A stretch of 34,251 nucleotides of DNA. It comes from JAHEEL01 sp964581295. Its GTDB lineage: Bacteria; Actinomycetota; Acidimicrobiia; Spongiisociales; UBA5794. The translations under genes were made by a program, and so were the position numbers. Of this stretch, positions 8,352 to 17,068 are shown piece after piece (position 1 is the first letter of the stretch; every line of letters begins with the position of its first letter). The stretch spans positions 1 to 34,251 of the forward strand of contig CAZONX010000014.1 of assembly GCA_964581295.1 (NCBI GenBank), in the 5' to 3' direction. The notes beneath the pieces are model-generated. The model ran no database searches. It had not been told where the DNA came from and saw only the letters and a list, made by a program, of their open reading frames with translations.

Positions 8352-8369
8352 GAATCTGAGAAGATTCTC
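8352..8369. repeat. Overlapping short palindromes upstream of the parvulin gene
   Basis: GAATCT-GAGA-AGATTC (8352-8367) overlaps GAGAA-GA-TTCTC (8358-8369). It lies in the 250-bp divergent gap, about 70 bp before the parvulin gene, and could be an operator. The rest of this gap shows only a possible TACGAT -10 box (8394-8399) and the ribosome site GAAGGA. Confidence 0.3.
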
Positions 8370-8439
8370 ATGTGGCCCGCGAAGGGTTTGCCGATACGAT
8401 CCCTAGCCTTCTTGACAATCCCACTTATGAAGGAACCCC

Positions 8440-9348
8440 ATGAAGCGTCTGCTCATCTTGATCGCCGGTCTCGCACTTGTCGCCGCCGCATGCGGAGGAT
8501 CGTCGTCCACCGCTGCGACGGTCAACGACACTGAAGTCACCACCGACGACATCGACGGCCTCTTCTATGAGGTCGACGGTGAGTTCACTGCCGACCAGAC
8601 CGCGGCATACCTCAGTACCCTGATCCAGTGGACTGGCGTGGAACAGAGAGCAGAAGCTGAGCTCGGCTACGAGACGGATCAGGAGGCGATCGACGCGGAG
8701 ATCGAGACCGTCCTGTTCGACAGTGGCTACGCCGGAGATCTCGACGGATTCCTCGAGTCCCAAAACATCTCGCAGGAAGGTCTCGAGCGCTTCGCGAACC
8801 AGTTGCTCATCGAGGATGAAGTGATGGAGGCCGTCACGCCCACGATCGAGGCGCCGACACTCGAAGACGCCCAGAGCGCCATTGATACAGCCCCTCTTGA
8901 ATTCACCGAAGTCTGCGCCGCTCACATTCTCGTGGAGACCGAAGAAGAGGCTCAGGCAGTGGTCGACCGCCTCGACGCAGGCGAGGACTTCGCCGCGATC
9001 GCGGCCGAAGTGTCCACCGATACGGGGAGTGGCGCTAGCGGCGGATCGCTGGGTTGCGCGTCGGCCGCCACCTACGTACCGGAGTTCGCAGACGCCACGG
9101 TGACCGCCGAAATCGGGGTGGTGGCCGGGCCAGTGGAGACCGAATTCGGCTACCACATCATTGTGGTCGAGTCCCGTGAAGCGGCGACGGCCGAAGAGGT
9201 CCTTCCGTTCATGGAGGAACAGCTTGTGGTCGCTGCCACCGACGCATGGCTGCTCGAATCGGTGACGACCGCCGATGTCACGGTCGAGGCCGAGTACGGC
9301 ACCTGGGAGACCGAACCATCCCCACAAGTCGTTCCGCCGCCGGCGTAG
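8440..9348 (+). CDS. Parvulin-type peptidylprolyl isomerase lipoprotein (SurA/PrsA-like)
   Basis: Extracytoplasmic folding factor. The 302-residue protein begins with a lipoprotein signal ending in the lipobox LVAAAC (C18). A SurA_N-like helical region follows (about 25-140). A rotamase domain spans about 150-245, with AAHILVETEEEAQ, GGSLGC and FGYHIIVVESRE. The parvulin domain carries two cysteines (VCAAH and SLGCAS). GAAGGA precedes the ATG. Family members isomerise prolyl bonds or chaperone exported proteins. It is transcribed alone, followed by an MFS gene that has its own promoter box. Confidence 0.85.
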   Translation: MKRLLILIAGLALVAAACGGSSSTAATVNDTEVTTDDIDGLFYEVDGEFTADQTAAYLSTLIQWTGVEQRAEAELGYETDQEAIDAEIETVLFDSGYAGDLDGFLESQNISQEGLERFANQLLIEDEVMEAVTPTIEAPTLEDAQSAIDTAPLEFTEVCAAHILVETEEEAQAVVDRLDAGEDFAAIAAEVSTDTGSGASGGSLGCASAATYVPEFADATVTAEIGVVAGPVETEFGYHIIVVESREAATAEEVLPFMEEQLVVAATDAWLLESVTTADVTVEAEYGTWETEPSPQVVPPPA

Positions 9349-9445
9349 GGGCGCGCGCAGCATCGGACTGCAGCCGCCATCGATTCGCACCTCATTGTTG
9401 TGCTTCATGCCTCAGAATGGCGACTCTGCCCCGAATGCTCGTTCC

Positions 9446-9451
9446 TAGTCT
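9446..9451 (+). promoter_or_regulatory. -10 box for a leaderless MFS mRNA
   Basis: TAGTCT ends 6 nt before the GTG start, so transcription would begin at or next to the start codon. Confidence 0.5.
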
Positions 9452-9457
9452 GAGGTC

Positions 9458-10618
9458 GTGAACCCCAGGAACCGCGTCTTCGCCGTCATGGTGGCGAGCT
9501 TCGTCCTCCTTGGCATGCCGATGGCGGCCATGGGCGTCGCCTGGCCCTCAGCAGCGGACAATCTGGGGCGGACCCTCGCCGATCTCGGCCTGGTCACGTT
9601 TGCCTACGGAGCCGGATACACCGTATCGACCCTCGCTCTTGGGGAACTGACCCGGCGATTCTCCACCGGGCCATTGCTTGTGGCCGCAGCGTTCATCGCC
9701 GCAGGGAGCCTGGCTGCCTTCGCGTTCACCTCGACATGGGCCGTGTTCCTGGTGGCCGGGTTCACCGTGGGTATTGGCGGTGGGTTCCTCGATGCGGGCG
9801 TGAATGCCTACGTAGCCGTCCACCGGGGCGCCAGATCGATGGGCATCGTCCATACGGGTTTTGGCGTCGGGTCGGCACTCGGACCGCTGTTCGTCACCGC
9901 GCTCCTGGCTCTCGGCGCGTCATGGAGGATCGCCTTCGGCTCATTGGCCGTTGCCGATCTCGTCATAGCGGTCGCCTACCTCGCAACGGTGAGCGCAATC
10001 GAACCGAGCGCAGACCGGGGCGGGCAGCGGCCGTCGATTGGGCACAACCGCCTCACTCTTGCCCTCTCGATGCTCGTCTTCTTTCTCTATGCGGGCGTCG
10101 CCGGGGGCACCGGAGCCTGGGCCTACAGCCTGCTCACCGAGGGGCGCGGGATCGCCACAGGGATTGCCGGCCTGGCGGTCGCCGCCTACTGGGGCGGCAT
10201 GACCGCCGCACGCATGGTGCTCGGCGTGTTGGGCAACCGGGTCGATCCGAATCGCGCGCTGACTGCCTCCGGAATCGGCACGATCGCTTGCCTCGTGCTG
10301 TTGTGGCTCGCCCCAACGCCGTGGCTCGGCATCGCCGGCCTCGTGGCATCCGGGTTCGCCCACGGATCGGTATTCCCGCTCGAGGTGCTCCTCACTCCGG
10401 GCCGATTCGGAGACGCGTTCACCCCATGGGCGGTTGGCTATGAGATCGCCGGCGCCAACATCGGCGTCGCCGTGCTGTCTGGTGCGCTCGGAATCCTCGT
10501 CGGCAACTGGGGAATCTCGGCGGTCGCCCCAGCACTGGTGATCCTCGCGGTGGCGCTGTGGGTGGTGATCGAGATGCTTCGCATCCGGACCACGCAGATG
10601 GCGGCAATCAACAGCTAG
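9458..10618 (+). CDS. MFS transporter
   Basis: The 386-residue integral membrane protein has about 12 hydrophobic segments. Conserved-looking MFS features include the loop LGELTRRFSTG after the second segment and a glycine-rich fourth/fifth segment, GFTVGIGGGFLDAGVNAYV, as in FucP/YfkF-like permeases. The FLDAGVN motif hints at a sugar or small-metabolite permease, but the substrate cannot be read from sequence. The start is GTG 9458, supported by the -10 box 6 nt upstream and by a hydrophobic segment beginning within 10 residues. It is convergent with the RND exporter. Confidence 0.85.
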   Translation: MNPRNRVFAVMVASFVLLGMPMAAMGVAWPSAADNLGRTLADLGLVTFAYGAGYTVSTLALGELTRRFSTGPLLVAAAFIAAGSLAAFAFTSTWAVFLVAGFTVGIGGGFLDAGVNAYVAVHRGARSMGIVHTGFGVGSALGPLFVTALLALGASWRIAFGSLAVADLVIAVAYLATVSAIEPSADRGGQRPSIGHNRLTLALSMLVFFLYAGVAGGTGAWAYSLLTEGRGIATGIAGLAVAAYWGGMTAARMVLGVLGNRVDPNRALTASGIGTIACLVLLWLAPTPWLGIAGLVASGFAHGSVFPLEVLLTPGRFGDAFTPWAVGYEIAGANIGVAVLSGALGILVGNWGISAVAPALVILAVALWVVIEMLRIRTTQMAAINS

Positions 10619-10667
10619 AACGCATCGTGGCCGTGCCGATCCCCAACCCTCGTCCGGTCTGAGTTGC

Positions 10668-12806
10668 TCAGACGGTGGCGCTGCGGTCCGCCCTATTCGA
10701 ATCTCGAACTCCGGCCCTGGGGAGGAACATCGGGATCACCACCAGCGCGGTGAGTGCGCTGGTGATCATGGCCACCCACATGATCATCGAGACCTGCGAG
10801 TGGACCTTGAGCGGAGAGATCCAGAGTGCGGTCATCGCAACCGCAATCCCGAGTGCATTGGCGACGATCGGACGGCCGGCCCGATCGATGCCGCGCAAGA
10901 TGTAGCCGTCGCCGGCCGGTCTGGCGTAGTTGATGGCAGCGATGAAATGAATGGCATAGTCAATGCCGACACCGATCACGATGCTCGAGATCACGGCCGT
11001 CACGAGGTTGAGGTTGATCCCGGACATCGCGATGAATCCCAGGACGGCGGCGATGGTGAGCGCGATCGGTACGAGTGCTACGAGCGTCTCCCGGATATTT
11101 CGATAGGCAATGGCGAGCATGAGGGCGACGAGAATGAACGCCACCACGATCGATATCATCTGCGCTTTCAACACCAGCCGAGCGATTTCGTCCCACACGA
11201 TCGGCATCCCGCTGAGCGTTCGAATCTCTGGCGTCTCCTCGGCGAACGCGACCCAGCGTTCGAGGTCCTGGGTCGAGAAGGCCTCAGGGAACACCATGAA
11301 CCGCAGCCCATCGGCGCTCACCATGTCGCCGAGCGGGAAGTCGAACCCGCCTGCCACGAGTGCCATTATCTCTTCCTGGTTGAGCGACGCAGCCACATCG
11401 GCGATAGAAAAGACGCTGCGAATGCCGGGGAGATCCTCCAAGGCCCGCGACACCACCGTGATCTGCTCGAGGCCGTCGACACCCTGCGACGGCTCGAAGA
11501 CAAACTCGCCGGCGAGCGGCGTTGCCCCGCCGAATACTTCCTCCGTCTTCGCGAATGCCTCGCGCACCGGGTCGTCGTCTTTGAAGAAGAACAGCTGATC
11601 CGAATCGACGTGGAGTTGGGGGATGAACACAGCGGCGTATACGACGATCACACCGCAGATGACGATTGCCGGCGTGCGGGTTCGAACGAGCGACTTCAGC
11701 CCTGACGTCACCTTCGGTCCGAGGATCGCGCGCCGGCTCGGCGCACCAACCGTGATGCGGCTCATCAGCGCAGGGAGCGAGAAGAACGAGATCAGTCCGG
11801 CGAATCCAATCCCCACCGCAGCGAACAAACCGAGCTGCTGAATCGGCCGGACTCCGGTCGCGATCAGAGAGAGGAAGCCGGCCGCGGTGCTGACGGTCGT
11901 GAGAATCATCGGGACGCCGACCTCCGACAAGGCTGACCTGACCCGTCCGACGGAGTCGGTCTGGCTAGCCGTCTCCTGGAAGTGGGTGACGAAGTGAAGC
12001 CCGTCGGCCGAACCCATGACGATGACGAAGATCGGAACGAGCAGCGTCACGATATCGATCTTGAGCCCAAGACCGAAGATGAACCCGAACGTCCACAGAG
12101 CACCGAGCCCAGCGGGCAAGAGTGAGAGGGCGCTCAGTCGCAGGTCGCCGATAGTCAGGAAGAAGACCCCGACCAAGAGTGCGATCACCAGCGGCGGGAT
12201 GATCAGCAGGAACCAGGAAATGATGTCGAGGACCGACGCAAAGATGACGGGGTTCCCCGAGAACGTGAACTCGACGCCGGCAGGCGGCTCCACGTCGCCG
12301 ATCCGGCGGGCGACCGCGGTGGCATCATCGCCCGGCATCACCATGATGAGGGTGTTTCGGCCGCTGTCGTCGAGCAGCAGCTCGGAGACCGGACTCGCGT
12401 CGAGGAGCGCAACGACGGCCGCATCCGGTGCGGAGGCGATCGCCGCGGCGGTGATCGCCTCACCCGTGATCGGATTCTGATCGGGAACGATGGTGGCCAC
12501 ACTCACAACACCGTCGACAGCGGAGAACTGGTCCCGCAGTTCGACCAGTCCGGCGAGACCGGCCTTCGAGCGGAACGTCTCGCCTTCCGGCAAGGTGACG
12601 ACGACGTTGATCGGGTCGGCGGTGTCGTACTTCTCTTGGAGATCCACGAAGGCTCGACCCACCTCGCTCCCGGTGAGCACGAACGAACTGGTGTCGGCGT
12701 TGAACTGCATCCGGAACAGCATCGCGACGGCGATCAGGGTGACGACGGCTGTGGCAGCCAAGATCGGACGGCTATGGGCAACGATGACTCGTGCGATGCG
12801 ATCCAT
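10668..12806 (-). CDS. MMPL/RND-family exporter
   Basis: The 712-residue protein has the classic duplicated RND layout: one N-terminal segment, a large extracytoplasmic domain (about 35-200), five hydrophobic segments, a second external domain (about 395-545) and a second hydrophobic bundle. The proton-relay-like acidic motifs VMGSADGLHFVTHF and GVGIDYAIHFIAAIN are in the expected helices. It belongs with the hydrophobe or lipid exporters (MMPL/HAE3-like) and may move lipids, hopanoids or hydrophobic compounds; the substrate is not visible. TAAAAT lies 6 nt before the ATG. The lipoprotein gene is 96 nt upstream on the same strand, but the promoter box suggests separate transcription. Confidence 0.88.
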   Translation of the reverse strand: MDRIARVIVAHSRPILAATAVVTLIAVAMLFRMQFNADTSSFVLTGSEVGRAFVDLQEKYDTADPINVVVTLPEGETFRSKAGLAGLVELRDQFSAVDGVVSVATIVPDQNPITGEAITAAAIASAPDAAVVALLDASPVSELLLDDSGRNTLIMVMPGDDATAVARRIGDVEPPAGVEFTFSGNPVIFASVLDIISWFLLIIPPLVIALLVGVFFLTIGDLRLSALSLLPAGLGALWTFGFIFGLGLKIDIVTLLVPIFVIVMGSADGLHFVTHFQETASQTDSVGRVRSALSEVGVPMILTTVSTAAGFLSLIATGVRPIQQLGLFAAVGIGFAGLISFFSLPALMSRITVGAPSRRAILGPKVTSGLKSLVRTRTPAIVICGVIVVYAAVFIPQLHVDSDQLFFFKDDDPVREAFAKTEEVFGGATPLAGEFVFEPSQGVDGLEQITVVSRALEDLPGIRSVFSIADVAASLNQEEIMALVAGGFDFPLGDMVSADGLRFMVFPEAFSTQDLERWVAFAEETPEIRTLSGMPIVWDEIARLVLKAQMISIVVAFILVALMLAIAYRNIRETLVALVPIALTIAAVLGFIAMSGINLNLVTAVISSIVIGVGIDYAIHFIAAINYARPAGDGYILRGIDRAGRPIVANALGIAVAMTALWISPLKVHSQVSMIMWVAMITSALTALVVIPMFLPRAGVRDSNRADRSATV

Positions 12807-12812
12807 GAAGAC

Positions 12813-12818
12813 ATTTTA
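12813..12818 (-). promoter_or_regulatory. -10 box for a leaderless RND exporter mRNA
   Basis: TAAAAT on the minus strand ends 6 nt before the ATG at 12806. It is the most AT-rich of the boxes in this window. Confidence 0.55.
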
Positions 12819-12902
12819 CATCGGCGAGTCACTGGCAAGAACCGAGCGATGCACAGATGACTGCATTCGGATTCGGTCGCCGCGATCTTCAGCTCGTCCC
12901 GG

Positions 12903-13445
12903 TCAGCCGCCGAATCGAGCGGCGAACTCGGCGAAGATGTCCCGGCACTGCTCGTCTGCGGCAATGAACTTCGGATCGTCGGCATCGAACGGCAGGTTTC
13001 CGTCGGTCATGATCGACGCGATGTCGATGCTGTCGGGGATGTCGTCGATGCCCTGTTCGCGCATGCAGGTGGCGTACTCGAGGAATGTGTCGTTGAACTC
13101 CGAGCTCTCGAAGTCGACCAGGCCGAGGACCACGCCCTCGATGAGGTCGCGGCACCCCTCGCCCGCCTCGAACATCGCCTCCTGGTCGATCGACTCTGGA
13201 TCCTCGAAGTCGAAGCGCGGGTAGCCGTTCGCGTCGACGACCGGATCTGGGAAATCCATGCCCTGGTCGCGCATGCACGCGGCGAACTCGATGAGGGCCT
13301 CTTCGTCGGAAGGCGCCCCGGTGGTGTCGGTGACCGCCGCCTTCGAGGTGTCCTCGAGCGTGGCAACATCGGATGCGTCGTCGCCACCGCCGCAGGCAGC
13401 GAGGACGAGAGCGAGGACGGCGATGAGAATGGCGAACCAGCGCAT
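12903..13445 (-). CDS. Lipoprotein with duplicated CMR(D/E)QG module
   Basis: The 180-residue lipoprotein has signal MRWFAILIAVLALVLAAC with lipid-anchored C18. It contains two copies of one module: CMRDQGMDFPD...CRD (C57, C98) and CMREQGIDDIPD...CRD (C127, C167). The cysteines within a module are 41 and 40 residues apart and probably form disulfides. Similar acidic lipoproteins with CMRxxG are frequent in actinobacteria, with unknown function. ATG 13445 is chosen because AGGAG lies 7 nt upstream and the signal peptide begins there; the frame is open further upstream. Confidence 0.8.
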   Translation of the reverse strand: MRWFAILIAVLALVLAACGGGDDASDVATLEDTSKAAVTDTTGAPSDEEALIEFAACMRDQGMDFPDPVVDANGYPRFDFEDPESIDQEAMFEAGEGCRDLIEGVVLGLVDFESSEFNDTFLEYATCMREQGIDDIPDSIDIASIMTDGNLPFDADDPKFIAADEQCRDIFAEFAARFGG

Positions 13446-13693
13446 TTCGAAGCTCCTCATGTTGCTTTCGCTGAAGGTACCGCGGAATGCGGATAGTGGA
13501 GATGGGAGAGGATCCAACAGAGCCCCCGGAGGGCGCTCGGTTCTGGTCACCTCAATGGGTGGTGCGGGTCTACGGACCCGGTGCTGTGCGCCGCAGGGGC
13601 TCTGCTGTCTGCAGACGCATCGTCGCGCCCACGGGTTCGATTGTCGAGGGCCATTTGCCGATGGTCCCTCCGGAGTGGACCCAGGGCTGCCGG

Positions 13694-13699
13694 TAGGCT
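13694..13699 (+). promoter_or_regulatory. Candidate -10 box of glgX
   Basis: TAGGCT lies 29 nt before the GTG start, giving a leader of about 22 nt that includes the ribosome site AAGGA. The rest of the 283-bp gap from 13446 shows one hairpin, CGGGTC-TACG-GACCCG (13565-13580), and no gene. Confidence 0.3.
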
Positions 13700-13728
13700 C
13701 TCATGAGCGGATCGGAAGGAATGCTGCA

Positions 13729-15786
13729 GTGGAGGATTGGATCGCCCGGGAGGGCTACGCGGGCCGCGGCGGCGTGACCCATGTTGCCCGGTACGACGCG
13801 GTCAACTTCGCGATCTATTCGAAGCATGCCACCTCGGTGCGCCTCAATCTCTATCGACAAGACGCCGTCGCCGAGCCGTTTTTCACCTACGACTTCGATC
13901 CTCATACGAACAAGACCGGGCGAATCTGGCACTGCATGATCCCCGAGTCGATCGTGAGCGAGGGCACGTACTACTCCTACACCGTCGACGGCCCGGTCGA
14001 CCATGCTCGAGGGTTCCGCTTCGATCCGGACAAGGTGCTGCTCGACCCGTACGCCCGCGCGGTCTACTTCCCGCCGGAGTTCGAACGCGAGGCAGCCCAA
14101 GAACCTGGATCGAATGCAGGGCGCGCTCCGCTCGGGGTCCTGTGCTGTTCGGAGTCGGATGATCGCCATCACAGCGACCGCACTCCGCGTTTGCACGGCC
14201 ACGATCTGGTGATCTACGAGGCCCACGTGCGCGGGTTCACGCGGGATCCGTCATCGGGCGTTGGCGACGATCGGCTCGGCACGTATGCCGGATTCGTCGA
14301 GAAGATCCCGTACCTCGAGGAGCTCGGGGTCACGGCCGTTGAGCTCATGCCGGTCTTCCAGGTGGATCCGCAGGAGGGTTCGACGTGGGGTTATATGACC
14401 CTCGGCTTCTTCGCCCTCCACGGCCAGTACGCGCAGTCGGCAGAAGTGGGCGAGCAGCTCGACGAGTTCCACGATCTTGTCGCAGCGCTGCACGAAGCCG
14501 ATATCGAGGTGATCCTCGACGTGGTGTACAACCACACGACGGAAGGCGACCACACCGGTCCCACGTACTCGCAGCGGGGCATCGACAACACCACCTACTA
14601 CCTGCTCGAGGAGGATCGCCGGTTCTATCGGAACGACGCAGGGACCGGCAACGTCATCCGCGCAGACAGCCGATATGTCCGCACATTCATCCTCGACAGC
14701 CTTCGCTACTGGGTGAATGAGATGCACGTCGACGGATTTCGCTTCGATCTCGCATCGATCTTCACACGCCGAGCGGACGGCTCGATCGATCTCACCGACC
14801 CGCCGATCATCTATGCGATCCGGGCAGACCCGACGCTGCGCGATGTCCGGCTCATTGCCGAGGCATGGGATCTCGGTAGCTACCAGCTTGGCCGGACATT
14901 CCCCGGGGCCTACTGGACCCAGTGGAATGGCGCCTACCGGGATGATGTCAGGAGTTTCGTGCGCGGCGACCGCGGCAAGGTCGGAGCCTTGATGACGCGG
15001 CTGTATGGCAGCGACGACCTGTTCCCCGACACGCTTCCCGATTCGTACCGGCCCTATCAGGGCGTGAATTTCGTCACTGCTCACGACGGCTTCACGCTCT
15101 ATGACCTCGTTGCCTACGACCGGAAGCACAACGAGGCGAACGGACACAACAACACGGACGGATCGGACTACAACCTCTCGTGGAACTGCGGATGGGAGGG
15201 AGAGTCGGGAGTGCCGAGCGATGTCATGATGCTGCGACGGCGACAGGCCAAGAACTTCGCCGCACTCCTGATGCTGTCCAACGGCGTACCGATGTTCCGC
15301 ATGGGTGACGAGTTCCTCACTACACAGGGCGGCAACAACAATCCCTACAACCAGGACAACGAAATCACGTGGGTCGACTGGAATCGGCTCTCCGAGTTCG
15401 ATGACACACACCGATTCTTCCGTCTCATGATCGCGTTTCGAGCTGCCCATCCTTCGATCGGTCGAAGCACGTTCTGGCGTGACGACATCACGTGGTATGG
15501 CACCGATGGTGTGCCCGATCTCGGCGACACATCGCATGCCGTTGCCTATTGCCTGCGCGGTGGCTCAGAAGGCGACGACGACCTGTATGCGATGATCAAT
15601 GGTTCCGACGAGTCGCTGGAGTTCGAAGTGCAGGACGGCGCACCGGGGGAGTGGCGGCTCGTCGTCGACACAGGGCTCGACTCGCCAAGCGATATTGTGG
15701 ACCCGGGGACTGAGTCACGCCTCGATCGTGAGGTCTACCGGACCGAACCGCGATCGGTGGTCGTTCTGGTGCGGCCGTCTTCGTAG
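13729..15786 (+). CDS. glgX: GlgX glycogen debranching enzyme
   Basis: The 685-residue cytoplasmic alpha-1,6-glucosidase of family GH13 removes branch stubs during glycogen breakdown. An N-terminal CBM48-like domain (about 10-110) precedes the catalytic barrel. Visible motifs include DVVYNHTTEGDHTGP, the nucleophile in DGFRFDLAS (D340), the acid/base in LIAEAWD (E378) and TAHDGFTLYDLV (D453). Length fits the family. The start is GTG 13729, with AAGGA 8 nt upstream, and the N-terminus EDWIAREGYAGRGG leads straight into the CBM48 domain. The upstream open frame is antisense to the lipoprotein and is not part of the gene. No other glycogen gene is nearby. Confidence 0.93.
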   Translation: MEDWIAREGYAGRGGVTHVARYDAVNFAIYSKHATSVRLNLYRQDAVAEPFFTYDFDPHTNKTGRIWHCMIPESIVSEGTYYSYTVDGPVDHARGFRFDPDKVLLDPYARAVYFPPEFEREAAQEPGSNAGRAPLGVLCCSESDDRHHSDRTPRLHGHDLVIYEAHVRGFTRDPSSGVGDDRLGTYAGFVEKIPYLEELGVTAVELMPVFQVDPQEGSTWGYMTLGFFALHGQYAQSAEVGEQLDEFHDLVAALHEADIEVILDVVYNHTTEGDHTGPTYSQRGIDNTTYYLLEEDRRFYRNDAGTGNVIRADSRYVRTFILDSLRYWVNEMHVDGFRFDLASIFTRRADGSIDLTDPPIIYAIRADPTLRDVRLIAEAWDLGSYQLGRTFPGAYWTQWNGAYRDDVRSFVRGDRGKVGALMTRLYGSDDLFPDTLPDSYRPYQGVNFVTAHDGFTLYDLVAYDRKHNEANGHNNTDGSDYNLSWNCGWEGESGVPSDVMMLRRRQAKNFAALLMLSNGVPMFRMGDEFLTTQGGNNNPYNQDNEITWVDWNRLSEFDDTHRFFRLMIAFRAAHPSIGRSTFWRDDITWYGTDGVPDLGDTSHAVAYCLRGGSEGDDDLYAMINGSDESLEFEVQDGAPGEWRLVVDTGLDSPSDIVDPGTESRLDREVYRTEPRSVVVLVRPSS

Positions 15787-15808
15787 GGGCAGCGGGCCGC
15801 GACCAAGA

Positions 15809-15830
15809 CCTCGACTACTCGTCGTCGAGG
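15809..15830. terminator. Inverted repeat at the glgX / small-ORF convergent junction
   Basis: CCTCGAC (15809-15815) and GTCGAGG (15824-15830) flank an 8-nt loop that overlaps the stop of the minus-strand gene. There is no T-run. A bidirectional stem-loop terminator is possible from its position. Confidence 0.3.
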
Positions 15831-16147
15831 ATGCTGCGGATCAGGTCGTCGACCGCGCGGGTGCCGACCGTCTCGCCATATCTCTGGTCGAGGATGCCGC
15901 GCATCAGAGCGACGATGGTCTCGTGCTCCTCGTCCTCGGACTTCGTGGAAGCCGGGACTACCTCCGTGCCGTCGATCCACGGTTTCGAATCGTCCGCCCA
16001 CGGGATCAGGATCAGCCACGACCACACGGTGTTGCGTCCAGATACCGCCGTCTTTCGCACCAGCCCGGTGCAGGAGTAGGGGAGCGGAATCCAACCCATC
16101 GTGCGGATGAGATCACGGCCGTCTGGAATGGGAATTGGGTCGGTCAT
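15815..16147 (-). CDS. Small hypothetical protein, 110 residues
   Basis: Not recognised. ATG 16147 gives MTDPIPIPDGRDLIRTMGW followed by a tryptophan- and proline-containing segment (VWSWLILIPWADDSKPW) and a charged helical C-terminus ending IRSILDDE. There is no signal peptide or clear membrane segment. The frame stays open to 16390, but the extra part is Arg/Pro/Val-rich and looks non-coding. A TACCGT box (16175-16180) and a GAGGG ribosome site support the short start. The 252-nt stretch 16148-16399 has no other gene-like feature. Confidence 0.55.
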   Translation of the reverse strand: MTDPIPIPDGRDLIRTMGWIPLPYSCTGLVRKTAVSGRNTVWSWLILIPWADDSKPWIDGTEVVPASTKSEDEEHETIVALMRGILDQRYGETVGTRAVDDLIRSILDDE

Positions 16148-16399
16148 CAGCCCTCGCTCGGTGGGGAGGCCGACACGGTACCCCGGTGTGGGATTCACTT
16201 GAGCGACTCGGACTCTGACGCGGACGACGGGGTGACGATTCGCCACCCCGCCAGGTCCGGAGGGTTCATGTCCGCCGACTGTGACCTCGCCATCCGCTCC
16301 CCCCGTTGCCGGCAAGAGCCGGGTCCGTGCGGATGAGAAAGCCGACAACCAGCTGCGACGTACGCTCGGTGCCATGGTCGGGCATTCCATGCCGCCCTG

Positions 16400-17068
16400 C
16401 TATCGGGGATCTCCCCGATGGTCGTCGTCATCCGGGCGAACGAAGCCGGTGTCGTAGACGAGACGGGAGAGCTCATGGCGGCTGGCAACACCGAGCTTGT
16501 CGAAGATGTGGTGCATGTGTGTTTCGAGCGTCTTCACCGAGATTTCCATGCGGGCCGCGGTCTCTCGGTAGGTGTAGCCGCGGGCGATGAGATTGGCCAC
16601 TTCGCGTTCGCGCGGCGTGAGCTTCTCGATGCCTGCGGCCTCGACGATGTCCTCGTCGATGTCGAGGAGGTATCCGGCCACGTCGGCCGACACGGGACGC
16701 TGCCCGGCCGCCGCGGCCGCGAGGAGATCGGGCAGGTCTGGGCCAAATGTGGACTTCGTGACGTAGCCGTCGACACCGGCCTGGAGAAGGCGCAGCACAT
16801 CGCGTCGTTCCGCCGAAACCGTGAAGGCGAGGAACCGAATTTCGGGCGCAGCGCGACGAACCTGCTCGACGACGTGGGCTCCACCACCGCCCGGGAGACG
16901 CACGTCGAGCAGCACAACGTCGGGCCGGCGATCGAGAATCATCTCGCTCGCGTCGATGGCGTTGTCCGACTCACCGACGATGTCGAATCGGTCCTCGAGA
17001 TAGTGACGCGCTCCGGCGCGGGCCACGTCGTGGTCGTCGACGAGGAACACACGCAGCCGATCGCTCAC
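16400..17068 (-). CDS. NarL/LuxR-family response regulator
   Basis: The 222-residue DNA-binding regulator has an N-terminal receiver domain with the acidic pair D11-D12, phosphoacceptor D55 in DVVLLDVRLPG and the conserved lysine in VTKSTF. A C-terminal LuxR helix-turn-helix runs from LTPREREVANLIARGYTY through TLETHMHHIFDKLGV (about 150-205). The GTG start overlaps the kinase stop as GTGA (17065-17068), so the pair is cotranscribed and translationally coupled. Targets are unknown; the divergent DHFR-like gene and the operon itself are candidates. Confidence 0.93.
   Translation of the reverse strand: MSDRLRVFLVDDHDVARAGARHYLEDRFDIVGESDNAIDASEMILDRRPDVVLLDVRLPGGGGAHVVEQVRRAAPEIRFLAFTVSAERRDVLRLLQAGVDGYVTKSTFGPDLPDLLAAAAAGQRPVSADVAGYLLDIDEDIVEAAGIEKLTPREREVANLIARGYTYRETAARMEISVKTLETHMHHIFDKLGVASRHELSRLVYDTGFVRPDDDDHRGDPR

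Noticed and set aside
8412..8417. Perfect TTGACA as the -35 of the parvulin gene
   Set aside because: A -10 at normal spacing would fall on the start codon and no TANNNT is there, so the match is probably chance.
14251..15537. Long open frame of 428 codons on the minus strand
   Set aside because: It lies entirely antisense to glgX, whose catalytic motifs are intact. The translated composition is that of a codon-bias shadow and shows no domain.
16148..16390. N-terminal extension of the small gene at 15815-16147
   Set aside because: The extra residues are Arg/Pro/Val-rich without a domain, while a -10-like box and ribosome site support the shorter start.
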